Assembly (NCBI RefSeq): GCF_902459465.1
Contig: NC_047068.1
Location: 12,051,195-12,115,194, forward strand
DNA length: 64,000 nt
Direction of reading: 5' to 3'
DNA from: Asterias rubens
Taxonomy: Eukaryota; Echinodermata; Asteroidea; Forcipulatida; Asteriidae
Shown: positions 20,407 to 31,045 of the stretch, one piece after another
Layout of the letters: each line of letters begins with the position of its first letter
Numbering within the stretch: the stretch's first letter is position 1
Position numbers and translations under genes: made by a program
The notes under the pieces: model-generated
What the model saw: the letters and a program-made list of their open reading frames with translations, nothing else
Databases searched by the model: none
Told to the model about the DNA's origin: nothing

Positions 20407-23400
20407 CTAAGAAACACAGTCCAATTTCAGCACCCATGCCCATCGACATGGCATCTGAGATGTATTCAAACTCGGCAAGTCCACAAAAACTCCTCTATCA
20501 TCTTGTCCAGGTTTCCACTGCAGTGCCCCCTTGTGACCCAGCATCGTAACTGTTGTATTGCTACTAGTATTTGGCACACCAAGCAAGAGACTATTGTTGT
20601 CTGGCCAGTCTAACAGGATTGCGTATACCACAATTGAATTTCCTTGTTTCTTTGATGTATACCTGGGAGGTGAATGCAAATGGAAAAAAGATAGAGGTTA
20701 ATAAGTAAACACATAGGGTCGTGCGGCGGCTATAAGGCAATGGCTTAATTGCCACATCATCACACATTAGGTACAGGATAATAACAAAACCTTTCAAGAA
20801 ACAGCCGTTGCCGTAACTGGTAGTTGCAAATTTGAAGATTGTATACAAATCGAACATCAAAAATAGGACTGATCCCATCTAAACAGAGGAATCTGTTAAG
20901 CCATTTTCAAATTTGTTTATTTCCTAACAAATCTCTTGAATGTTAAAGCTAGGTTAGTATACATACCAAATTCCTTGAGTCTTGGTGTCATTCTGTGCCC
21001 TCCATGGCTTGGATGCATAGATGGCCTCACCATTCACCTTCAACCAAGAACCCAGCTGACGCAGACGCTCTTCAAATATTGGAACAATACGACCATCATG
21101 GGTTGGACCGACGTTCACCAAGAGATTACCACCACAACTGAAAAAATGGTTTCAACAGAGCAACAGGAACATGTTATGTAAAGAAAAACCTTTTTGATTT
21201 AACAATTAATGGGACTTACAATCATTAAGGCACCGGACACACTATTGATAACTGTCCAAGACCAGTTCTCTCACTTGGTGTATCTCAACGTATGCTTAAA
21301 ATAAAAAGTCTATGAAAATTGGAGCTCAATTGGGCGTCATAGTTGCGAAATAACTATGAAAGCAAAAACACCCTTGTAATACGAAGTTGTGTGCTTTCAG
21401 ATGCTTGATTTCAGGATCTCAAAATCTAATTCTGAGGTCTCAAAATCAAATTTGTGGAAAATTACTTCTTTCTCGAAAACTACGTTACTTCAGAAGGAGC
21501 CGTTTCTCACAATGTTTTATACTATCAACAGCTCTCCATCAATTATTTTGAGTAACAACCAAAAGTGTCCACTGCCTTTAAAAGAATGATTAACTGAGTA
21601 CAACATTCGCCAAAGAGAATGACAAGATAAGAAAGTCAATACCTTGATCATTTACTGCACCGAGATGAATGCATTAACATTGAAACACCCACCTCCTACC
21701 ATCCTCAACCATAGTCCCATCCTCATTCAGGCCTGATACTTCACGGAGGCAACGAAGGCAATCGCGTCCATGTCCCCCGGTCATTGCCTTGGTGCCCTTG
21801 AAATACTCCAGTAGAAATTCACAAGGAGAAAATGCCTTGATGCCCTTGCCTTTCAAACACGAAGCACACAAGCCTGCCCATATATATGACCAATCAGGAA
21901 AGCTGACTGCCGTGCCACAAAGCCACCCTCATCAAGCATCTGAATCTGAATAATAAAGTCAGCAAAGCATCCTATTACCTAATGGAAACATCAAATCAAT
22001 TTTTGTAGAGAAGACAATGAAGACATTCCAGTTGTAGACGTGGAAGGAAAACCCCTATTGACCCCTTGCACGTGTATCACACGCGTCTACCAATGCCACG
22101 CTCACCATGTTGGTGGGCAGTTAGGTTTACGTGTATTAACGCCGCGTGGCCTAAAATGCACACTTTCACTGCATAACGCGCAGCATAGAGTTGATATAAA
22201 AACGCACTGTGAAATTGCCCACCAGTATGGCGCATTCAAGATTTTTCTGCTGATGACGTCAGGTGAAATGGGTCAATAGGGAAAACCTACGCAGTAGGGT
22301 GGAGACTGAAAACCCAATCCACAAGCAAGGCCCGGTGCGGGTATCGAACCGGGGTCCACAGAGGTGAAAAGGCAGGGACAGAAACCGTTCAGCCAACCTG
22401 ACATGCCCATAGACCAATCCCCATTGACAATAAGGCAGGCTGCACAATGAGTCTTCAATAAGTTGACATCTGATCCTCATGTGGAAGCGTCGTGGCCGAG
22501 CTTTTAAGAGCACCAAATTCAAACCTAGGTGTTTCTGATCGCAGCACAGTGTGGGTTCGAATGCCCAGCCGTGACACTTGTGTCCTCAAGCAAGACAGTA
22601 ACCATTGCTTCATCCTTCAGATAGGATGTAAAGCCGTTGGTCCCGCGTGTTGTGTAACACATGTAAAAGAACCAAGTGCAAATGCCGAAAAAAAGAAGGG
22701 GTTTGCCCTGGGTTTCCTGGTTTGATTGGCAGCATATTGCGCCACACATTCTAATACATGGTGCTATCTCATGATTCAAACGTAGTCCCACATACTCTGT
22801 ATGTTTAAGCACCTTGATGAGCGTCACTGAGTGGGACTCATTTGCCAGTATATTATAAGAAGCCACTATTATTATTATTATGACTTACCTGACAGTTTCT
22901 GCAAGAAGTCTGGTAAGATCCTCCATGTCTAGGTAGTCAGTGACTTGAGCATCTCGACGATAACCCCAAGACATCTTATCTATTGTCATAGCATTCTCCC
23001 ACTTATGTTTCTGTAGTACACCTACATTAAAGGAATATTACAAAATTGGTTAGAATAAAAAACTTGTCTAAAAGATCACAGATTTACATAAAACTTACAC
23101 GGTCTATTGATGATGATAGTAGAAAACATCCCTTGAAATATTTCTGTCTGAAATGTCATACTTGATTAGAAATAATAAAACTAGTTTCCTAATTGTTTAG
23201 AGGTTATCGCTCAGCGAGCACTTTATTAATTTTTTTTGTATTCGATGACAAGCCAAATGTGTCATCGGTTTTCTCATGAACCAAAAGGGTCGATCGATCT
23301 CAAACTTCAACAGGTTTGTCATCTTGTGGTGGATACACTGCCAGCAACTGTTTTTTTTAGCCAAAGCCAATTCTGTAATGTTCCTTTTAAGTATAACAAA

Positions 23401-26400
23401 TTTGAAACTAAAAACTCAGGGTGGTCATTATTTTCAAAGATTTTGCCCATTCGTGAAGTTGAGTATTAAAGGACAGGAAATTCTGTTTCCTACCTGGATT
23501 AAAGTGGTCACCACATGTGTAGAACCCTCCATGTTTACAGGTTGTGTTGGTACCCCATCTATCATTGGTTACCACGACATTCTTCACTGGACTATAAACA
23601 CAAACAACCATAGAAACAAACGTAAGACCAAATTTGAAATGAGACTTTTTGACACTTTTGATCAGTTGTGGCTGCCAAAAAAACCTGTGGATTTGTTGAA
23701 ACTTTAATGCAGGCCTAAGAAGGCACTTCAATTTACATTATCAATGGACTTTATGCATGCACGTCATCATGCCGCCATCTTAGAGGTAGGTATGCCTTTG
23801 TACGCACAGCGTGCAGGATGGTCCAATGAGTGACCTGCCTTTGTCCTCTAGACCAAGGTGCCCAACTCAAATGAGGTCACATGCATTAGGTCTATGAGAT
23901 ATTCCAAATAGAAGGTGCGTTAGGTTAGCTTCCCGGGGTTGCCGACCCTGGTGTACTCATCCAAGTGAGCCCCAGACATAAGCTAAACAAACGCCAACTT
24001 CCCCTAGCATTGACAACAATGCACCTTCAGACAGCTGACTGCTTTTGTTGTGCATTACATCCAAAACTGTTCGTGGATTCACACAAAGATTGTGAAATAT
24101 TTATCTTCAATATAAAACTGCAAGTCTAATAAAACTTACAAACCTGTGGTATAAAAGTACCAATCTTCAGATAACAAAATACTAACTGCTCGCAAAGTCT
24201 CTGATTTAAGGGTGAAAATAAGTGTCAAACCATGTGAAAATGGTGTCCATGAGAAAGTGTTTGTGGTGATGTCTTGCACCTCAGTCAGCCCCCAAGTAAA
24301 CCATACCACAAGCAGGGCACTTGGGGCTGACCCGGGTGAGCCCCTAAAAGTTTTTCGACCCATCCATCATGGAAGCTAATCAAACGCACTCGTTGTTTCC
24401 TTTTGAACTCTCATCTTACCTGTCGTTGTAAAGCCATGCAAGGAATCCAGTGCTATGCCAGTAGTTGGGTTTAACATAATACTCATTTGCACCATCGGAC
24501 CATAGTATCTCCGGCTTGTACATATTGACAATTTCATATAACTCAGGTATGGCTACTTTCTATCAAAGAACACACAAAAGATTTAAGCAATTTTAGTTTT
24601 GAATCGAATTCGTCTTCTTCCTACAACAACTAAGACTGTACCAGTTGATGGATCTAGCAGCAACCCAGCACTAGCAAAATGATGAACCTTGGGAACGGGT
24701 TGCTAAATCTATCATCGATGGTCCAGCTATAAGCCTACTTTACCAAAACAACATTCCAAGTGATATGCCTGTGGATTTTGCTCAAAAAACTTTACGGTAT
24801 TAAAATACCCTTTTTCACAGTGTTTATTAGACATTGTCAGAGGGGCAAATCCTTGGTGTAAATTTCTTGTTTACATTTTATTTTGAAGAATTTATAAAGA
24901 TTGCAACTTTATACAACAATGGCATTTTTTGTTATTTAAAAGCCCTTTTAAAGACACTGAACACTATTGGTAATTGTCAAAGACCAGTCTACTCACTTGG
25001 TGTATCTCAACATATGCATAACATAACAAACCTGTGAAATTTGAGCTCAATTGGTCGTCGGAGTTGCGAGATAACTACAAAAGAAATAAAACACCCTTTC
25101 AGATGCTCAAATTCTAAATCGGAGATTTCAAAATCAAACTACGTCACTTCAGAGGGAGCCGTTTCTCAGAATGTTTTATACTATGAACCTCTCCCCATTA
25201 CTCATTACCAAGTGAGGTTTTATGCAAATAATTATTTTGAGTAATTACCAATAGTGTCCACTGCCTTTAAGATTCCATACCTGAGCGTACTGAGAGGTTT
25301 GATATTTATTCATTTTGTCTTCTTCAAAGAGAGGATGAAACCACGCCTTTAAGGAATGGTAGAGGCCAAAGTGAAGATCAGTCCTATTACGGATTGACGT
25401 AGCAAGGTCTCCTGTTTCAAATGACAGAAAAAACACCAAAATATAACTATTGTTAAATTGAACTTCCTCCTTCATCTGAGGTTTAAAACCTAAACTACAT
25501 ACATCACTTGAAGGTTTTAATAATAATAGGTTCTGATATAGCTCTTTATCACTCCCTTAGGGCCATATTAAAGTGCTTGTTTATCTCTTTTTAAAAACAG
25601 TGTTGTTCAAAGGCCCACACTTCGTGTATCACAACTTATATATAAAATAAAGACCCTGTGAAAATTTAGGCTCAATCAGTCATCGGAGTCGGGAGAAAAT
25701 AACGCGAAAACCCACCCTTGTTTCCGCACGCTTCACCGTGTAATGACATGTGTTTAAAATAAATCCGTTATTCTCGAATTGATAATTGTTTTAACGTTTT
25801 CTCAAAAAGTAAAGCATTGCATGGAATAATATTTCAAGAGAAGTCTTTCACCATTACCTTCTGTAAACCCTGTAAGTTATTTGTAAATCTGTGATTTTTT
25901 TGTTTGTTTTCTGTTCGGAAAGTGTATAATGGCTTTAAAGGGTATTAAGCAGAGCTGTGTCTTGAATTATGAGACCCATTTATGTAGCACAATGGTTTAC
26001 AAGGTGTTGCAGGGGTGGATTTCACAAAGAGTTAGAACTAGTCTTATCTCGAGTTAGGACCAGTTACTCGTCCTAACTTAGGACTATCCATGCAGTTTGT
26101 ATATCTCCTAGGACTAGTCCTAAGTTAGGACTAGTCCTAACTCTTTGTGAAATCGACCCCTGGGCATTCAGCTGCCACTGCCAGAAGCAACATGCAATTG
26201 TATGATACAAAAGTTCACTATAACAATACAATTTGCATTTAAAGGAACACGTTGCCTTGGATCGGTCGAGTTTGTCTTTGAAAAGCGTTTTTATCCGATT
26301 GTTATAAAATGCATATGGATAGAAAGATGTTTTAAAAGTAGAATACAATGATCCACACAAACATGCCTCGACTAACACGGTCAGCCATTTATGGTGGTCA

Positions 26401-28985
26401 AATTTTTGACTCACATAAATGGCCGACCGTGTTAGTTCGCACAGTAAAAGGAAAACCACTCAATTTCGAGTGGTTTTAAGCCTACCAACAAGATCTCTTT
26501 TGGGTCCAACATCCATTGAGTTCCAATTCCATGAATACTTGGATGGCCAGTTGGTGAAACCTTCGTGGTGTTTACTGGTCAACACAACATATCTTTATAA
26601 TAAAAACACACTCAAATAGTTATTGCAATGTAAGGAAGACAAAAAGTTACATATCCTAAAAATTTTACATGTATGTCAATCACTGGTAATCATAGGTGTG
26701 AATAGTCCTGGGTCCAATTTCAAAGTTGCTAAACAAATTTCTGATGAGCAAAAATAAGCAGGCTAGCAGTCACATATTGTACATGTAACATGGTATTTTG
26801 GCTGGTAACCTTGTTCTGGTAAGCATAGTTTTGTTGTGCTTAGCTGTTTTTGTGCTTATGCAGCTCTATGATATTCAGCCCTGAACGAAGGATGTGGTCT
26901 TCTCGCAATGTTTAGTTGAAAATCACTCAATGCTAAACTCATACAGACTCTCTTCCCTACCACAAGTGATGTGGGACAACAATAATTTGTTTCTAGTCTT
27001 CGAAGCGTTGATGAAATATTTTACGACAATTTCTACATGGTTCGAAAAAACATTTATTTATAAGGAGTCCCAAAATCAAGATACATTCTGACAAATCACT
27101 AGGGGGGGGGGGGGGTTGAGTGTGTTAAGTTGAGGTTTAGGTTTAAGGTAAGGCGTTTCAATGTTGAGTGGTCTTCTTCACCGGAACCAAGCTGTGTTCT
27201 CAGCAGCAGAGTGTTGGTTCGAATCCCGGTCATGAAACTTGTACCTTTGACCAGGGCACTTTACCATAATTGCTTCATAAGAATTGGAAAGATAATGCAT
27301 TTTGCTTCACCATATATCCTTCAGACTGTGACAGGGGACAGGGGAACCGAGGCCTGGTTCTTGATAATTTACCTCGACTTTGTCTCGGTAAAATTATCAA
27401 GAACCAGGGCTCGTTGGGATTAAACCCCTAGTTGTAAACCTCTTCACCACACATTGATTCCCTAAGTAAACTTGCAGGAATATCCAAGTTAAGGTTTAGA
27501 CCTACTCTCAAGGCACTGACTTACTTGGCTCCAGACGACTGGAAGATATCTGCCCAATGATCAGGATCAAACAGCTCTGCTGTAAACATCTTAGCGAAAT
27601 CCTCATAAGTAAAGCTTGGGGCGTAGTTCTCCTTCATGAAATCAAGGATAGGTTTCTTAGGAGTGTCCCCTCTCCAATACCACCAGAACCACTCAGCGGG
27701 AATAGCACCATGTCCACCAAAACTAAACAACACAAAGAGAAAGTTAATAGTTTATAAGTCTATCTAAACAAAACCACAACAATACTTGTGTGGGATTCGA
27801 ACCCAAGACCCTTGCAATTTTAGAGCAGTGCCCTACCAACCGAGATTGCCCAGTAGCTGGAGGCAAATTCAAATCCCATGTTTTGGCAGCGGGTACCGCA
27901 ACAATTTTTTTCTTACATAAGTAGCGAGTATAGACTGCTAACACACATCGATGTTTTTTATAGGTAAAAACCAAAATCAGTATTCTTTACCCTGATGCTA
28001 ATTATTTTAAAACCACTGTTTTACTGTTGTTTCAGAAATTCTTAGATTTCTTTGTTTTTGAAAAATAATAAGACACGTATCTGGCAATAGCTTTCCAAAT
28101 TGTATCTCTGTGAAGTGCGCTGAGCGTCTTTTTGGCAGACCGATAATAAATTGTGTGAAATTTATTATCTTTATACTAGCATTTTACACACAGATTCTTG
28201 TCCTTTTAATGTACCATGTACTGCCAAGATGCTCCAAACATTTAGAAGAAGTCCTATATGGATACTTATAGGACAGTTTTGCGACAATAGAGACTTTATG
28301 CATTAGGAAAAAATACACCGGAAAATGCTCATTTGGAAACATAATGTTACATGTCACGTGCTCCTATAGGCCTATTACTATGGCTTACAATTAACTTTTC
28401 TTCTTTCTTTCTTTCCCACCTTTTTTTGATCGGGTTGTTGGTTCAGTTTTCAATTTTCTTTTTTTAATTAGTGAATACGGTACTTGAAAAAAATAAAGAA
28501 TTAATTTTTTTTTTTTTCATCAGTTAAAATTTATTAATATTACTAAACATTTGGAATGTACTCTTAGAGTCCTACCTAGAACTATTTCCTTAAGACTTTC
28601 ATAATCCACCTTATCTCTATGAAAGTTGAGATGCCAAAGCTTGGGGGTCCCAGGATGTATCATCAAGAAAATATCACAATATTCGATAATATCGCAAATT
28701 ATATTTGAATAAATCGAGGTATACATCTGTCGGGTGTACTGTCTACCCATGGTGTGAAAACCTGGCATGCCAGCGGAACAAACTCATAGTTCAAAGTAAA
28801 TACAGATACCTTGGTACAGAGTAGACACCCCAATGCACCATAACACCAACTTTTGCTTCATCATACCAGGCTGGTAAAGGTCTAGAGTCAAGAGAGTTCC
28901 AGTTGGGTTCATACTTGATGGCCGGAACGGCGGAGATCATCAAGTTAAGTATGATAAATAATTGTATACACCCTATCCTGGGCAT
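20407..28985 (-). CDS. FUCA1: Alpha-L-fucosidase (GH29), nine exons
   Basis: Coding exons in transcript order: 28985-28810, 27722-27525, 26592-26486, 25411-25281, 24559-24420, 23591-23494, 23021-22889, 21137-20967, 20662-20407; predicted 469 aa, close to the usual 460-470. GH29 enzymes remove terminal alpha-L-fucose from glycoproteins and glycolipids, in the lysosome or secreted. Seen: signal peptide [38 protein letters not shown] (35-53), [24 protein letters not shown], nucleophile Asp226 in LWSDG, likely acid/base Glu292 in [23 protein letters not shown]. Candidate N-glycosylation sites include NTT and NTS. The second in-frame ATG (28985) is chosen because it opens a clean signal peptide; an ATG at 29027 would precede it with polar residues. 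It diverges from its partner at 31 kb. Exons 3 and 8 are nearly identical in DNA to exons 2 and 7 of the partner, unlike the rest. Confidence 0.95.
20967..21137 (-). CDS. FUCA1: Fucosidase exon 8, nearly identical to exon 7 of the paralogue
   Basis: This 171-bp exon differs from 35665-35835 at only three positions (GGT/GGC, GTC/ATC and ATT/GTT codons), while other exon pairs share roughly 65% of bases. The identity stops at the splice sites on both sides. It encodes the end of the catalytic domain ([13 protein letters not shown] through [14 protein letters not shown]). Confidence 0.9.
21225..21581. mobile_element. Family A miniature element, full length
   Basis: TTAA borders, ends AAGGCACCGGACACACTATTG and AAAGTGTCCACTGCCTTT. 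It lies in fucosidase intron 7, about 87 bp upstream of the exon 8 acceptor in transcript direction. Confidence 0.8.
22310..22440 (-). mobile_element. tRNA-derived SINE fragment (type 5)
   Basis: The minus strand has GTTGGCTGAACGGTTTCTG and a B box CCGGTTCGATACCCGCACC, followed by a non-tRNA body. It does not fold as a full cloverleaf. Confidence 0.5.
22488..22885 (+). mobile_element. tRNA-derived SINE (type 2)
   Basis: Head CGTGGCCGAGCTTTTAAGAG and B-box region GTGGGTTCGAATGCCC, then GACACTTGTGTCCTCAAGC, and a tail of ATT units ending just before fucosidase exon 7. The better copy is at 59.04-59.41 kb. The tail lies against the exon 7 splice donor, in the intron. Confidence 0.7.
23050..23450. 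repeat. Dispersed repeat shared with 29.06-29.8 kb
   Basis: Blocks ATGATAGTAGAAAACATCCC, TCGATCGATCTCAAACTTC and ACACTGCCAGCAACTG recur in the same order at 29.06-29.78 kb, where a family A element interrupts them. Confidence 0.55.
24948..25270. mobile_element. Family A miniature element at a fucosidase splice donor
   Basis: TTAA borders, ends AAAGACACTGAACACTATTG and AGTGTCCACTGCCTTTAA. The border at 25270 is only about 9 bases from the donor GT (25280-25279) of exon 4. Confidence 0.85.
25591..25938. mobile_element. Family B miniature element
   Basis: Right end CGGAAAGTGTATAATGGCTTTAA is intact; the left end is eroded before AAGGCCCACACTTCGTG. Internal GTAATGACATGTGTTTAAAA block as in the other copies. 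It lies in fucosidase intron 3. Confidence 0.75.
26010..26162. mobile_element. Family D foldback element, best copy
   Basis: Inverted ends of about 34 bp: CAGGGGTGGATTTCACAAAG and CTTTGTGAAATCGACCCCTG. The centre repeats GGACTAGTCC-like words. No coding capacity. In fucosidase intron 3. Confidence 0.8.
26239..26482. mobile_element. Family C TTAA element, 3'-truncated
   Basis: Left end TTAAAGGAACACGTTGCC intact; the internal palindrome around GGCCATTTATG / CATAAATGGCC is present; the right end is degenerate. It stops at the donor of fucosidase exon 3, whose intron begins GTAGGCTTAAAACC with the TTAA six bases in. Confidence 0.75.
26486..26592 (-). CDS. FUCA1: Fucosidase exon 3, nearly identical to exon 2 of the paralogue
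   Basis: This 107-bp exon differs from 32169-32275 at five positions, all silent third bases (His, Ser, Gly, Lys and Leu codons). It encodes [20 protein letters not shown] and following residues, part of the active-site region. Flanking introns show no similarity. Confidence 0.9.
27145..27320 (+). mobile_element. SINE type 2 fragment
   Basis: Holds TTGGTTCGAATCCCGGTC and the block ACTTGTACCTTTGACCAGG, as in the copies at 22.5 and 59.0 kb. The tRNA-like head is partly lost. A poly-G run lies just before it (27103-27115). Confidence 0.55.
27335..27475. mobile_element. Family G foldback, hairpin part only
   Basis: The arms GAGGCCTGGTTCTTGATAA and TTATCAAGAACCAGGGCTC face each other around ACCTCGACTTTGTCTCGG. 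The same hairpin is part of longer copies at 43.6 and 57.6 kb. Confidence 0.7.
27775..27980 (-). mobile_element. tRNA-derived SINE (type 1)
   Basis: On the minus strand: TCGGTTGGTAGGGCACTGC, AAATTGCAAGGGTCTTGGG and GTTCGAATCCCACAC. Same head pattern as the copies at 15.8 and 33.9 kb. In fucosidase intron 1. Confidence 0.7.
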
Positions 28986-29054
28986 CCTGGCATGGGCATT
29001 CAGTGATCTTGCTCCTTGTGGGTGCATGACTCGATGAACACATCTATAATATTA

Positions 29055-29800
29055 AAGGAACATGTCAAGAATTTGTAAGAATTTTTTTTCATAAACTTAC
29101 ACTGACGATAGTAGAAAACACTCCTTGAAGTATTGACACTATTGGTAATTACTCAAAATAATTTTCAGCATAAAACCTAATGGGGAGAGGTTGATAGTAT
29201 AAAACATTGTGAGAAGCGGCTCCCTCTGAAGTGACGTGTTTTTTGAGAAAGAAGTAATTTTCCACGAAGTTGATTTTGAGACCTCAAGTTTAGGATTTGA
29301 GAGGTCTCGAAATCAAGCATCTAAAAGCACACAACTTCGTGTGACAAGGGTGTTTTTTATATATTCTTTCATATTATATATTTTTATATTATTCTTTCAT
29401 AGTTATCTCGCAACTCCGACGACCAATCGAGCTCACATTTTCACACGTTTGTTATTTTATGCATATGTTGATATACACCAAGTATTAGAAGACTGGTCTT
29501 TGACAATTACCAATAGTGTCCACTGTCTCATTTGATGAGAAATGCATAAAACTTCTAGGGAGTTTATCACTCAGTGAGGGTTATTTAAAACAAAAACAAA
29601 ATTGTAATTAATGTCATGCAAAATTTTAATCTTTTTTCTTCTTCATTTTCTCGAGACCTAGATGGCTGATCGATCTCAAACTTCTACAGGTTTGTCAGTT
29701 TGTATATAAATGGTAGAATACATATTGTGCATACACTGCCAGCAAAAAAAAATTCTGTAATATTCCATAATGCTAATTGTCTTTCACCAAATAGCAATGA
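29055..29800. repeat. Dispersed repeat interrupted by a family A element
   Basis: The flanks (GATAGTAGAAAACACTCC before; TCGATCTCAAACTTCTACAGG and CACTGCCAGCAAAAAA after) match 23.05-23.45 kb in order, and the family A element 29136-29531 sits between them. Confidence 0.55.
29136..29531. mobile_element. Family A miniature element, nested
   Basis: Ends GACACTATTGGTAATTACTC and CAATAGTGTCCACTG, internal palindrome GAGACCTCAAG / GAGGTCTCG near 29280-29310. The extreme ends have lost the AAAGGC words. Confidence 0.75.
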
Positions 29801-29939
29801 AACAAAATAAGCAAAACAAATTGTCATTTTCACAAGGAAAAAGGGTTTACACTTTTTGTTAAAGTTCGGGGGTTGGGGGTACCTAATAGGTACAGACAGG
29901 CTTCAAAACAAGGGGGAACCCTGACTGAAGAGGCAAGCC

Positions 29940-30110
29940 AGCATCTGGCAATCAGAGGGTAGTTGCCATAACATAACCCCCCTCACCGTCAGGAGGAGGG
30001 TTACGTTATGGCAACTAGCAGGCGGAGGGGGGGGGGGTCAGAAAGGAGAGAGGAGGTGGGGGGGGGGTATTCCTAGAACTATTTCGGTTTCGTCACGGGA
30101 GGGGGGGAGG
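29940..30110. repeat. G-rich tract beside a short inverted repeat
   Basis: An inverted repeat (TAGTTGCCATAACATAACCC facing GGGTTACGTTATGGCAACTA, 29951-30012) is followed by several runs of 7-11 G. The runs could form quadruplexes on the plus strand; that is an inference from composition. Confidence 0.6.
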
Positions 30111-30903
30111 GTCGGATTGGTTGGATAAGGTTTATCGTGAATAGCAAAATATCAAGAGAGGGAGCTGTTGAACCCACACAAAGGTATAGGCGTTGCGTGC
30201 GCGAGTCGTAGAAACTGCATAGAAACCGCCCCATATTCCTTCCCACAATGCATTGCGTTTCTGAATCGCAATAAACCTTATTGAGAGGAGGGAGGTGAAG
30301 GGAGAACAAGATTTTTAACAAAGAACGCATTACGACAGTATAGGAAAACCCATTAAAGGCTAATTTAAAAGGCAATCAATGAAGACAAATCGAAAACATT
30401 ATAAAATATCACTATCAGTCAGAGAAATAAAATTAAAATAGTAAAAAAATTACTAGTTAAAATAAAAGGTCAAATTTAGTGAGGATCATGTTGGTATGTA
30501 AGGGGTAGCTTAGGGTGGGTCTTTACTCTACTCGTCTCACTGTAGGCAACTTCTTCAACTTGTGCTTTGGATGATCGGATAATGCAGAGTCTTTATCCAA
30601 CCATGCAGCAAAACACAAAATAACAAGTTAAAACTTTGATTTGATTGAAGAAGTTTATTGGGCAAGTTCTTTTTGTGTGCTTATAAATTTAACTTAAATT
30701 GTGTTGCTTGCTCCGGGCTTTAATTTTACCCAAGTGAACATTTGTCTTCCACAATCTAACACAATTGAGCAATGCAATATTGAATAGTTACCCTTCCTTT
30801 ACACCACTGTTTGCCTTTCGTTTTCTTAATCCGCCTCTGTTTGAGATTAAAAACTGTAATCACTCTACACTTCGCAGAGAGCCAGAGTTCTCACTTTGGG
30901 GTA

Positions 30904-30970
30904 GGTCACATGACCTGTCATGTGACTCTGCATAGGCCCTTTCCGTTTTCCACAGTGTGGTCATGTGACT
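30904..30970 (+). promoter_or_regulatory. Three MITF/TFEB-type E-boxes upstream of the plus-strand fucosidase
   Basis: TCACATGA at 30906-30913, TCATGTGA at 30918-30925 and TCATGTGA at 30961-30968, each set in GTC...GAC. This octamer is the M-box bound by MITF/TFE factors, close to the CLEAR element GTCACGTGAC that drives lysosomal genes. They lie 78-140 bp before the ATG. None was seen next to the minus-strand copy. Confidence 0.6.
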
Positions 30971-31045
30971 GGCTGGTCTGCAAAGCTCGGTTTGTTTTGA
31001 TTTAGCCGCGTAGTGCATGCAGTGGTGGATAGATTCCCACTCAAA

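Larger units (their letters stand above)
28986..31045. promoter_or_regulatory. Shared divergent promoter interval of the fucosidase pair
   Basis: About 2.06 kb separates the two start codons. It holds a nested family A element (29.14-29.53 kb), a G-rich tract (29.94-30.11 kb) and, close to the plus-strand gene, three TCAYRTGA E-boxes. No TATA box is obvious. No coding exon is seen. Confidence 0.55.

Noticed and set aside
23276-23707. 143-codon plus-strand open frame
   Set aside because: It runs antisense through fucosidase exon 6; the minus strand has the conserved protein and the splice sites.
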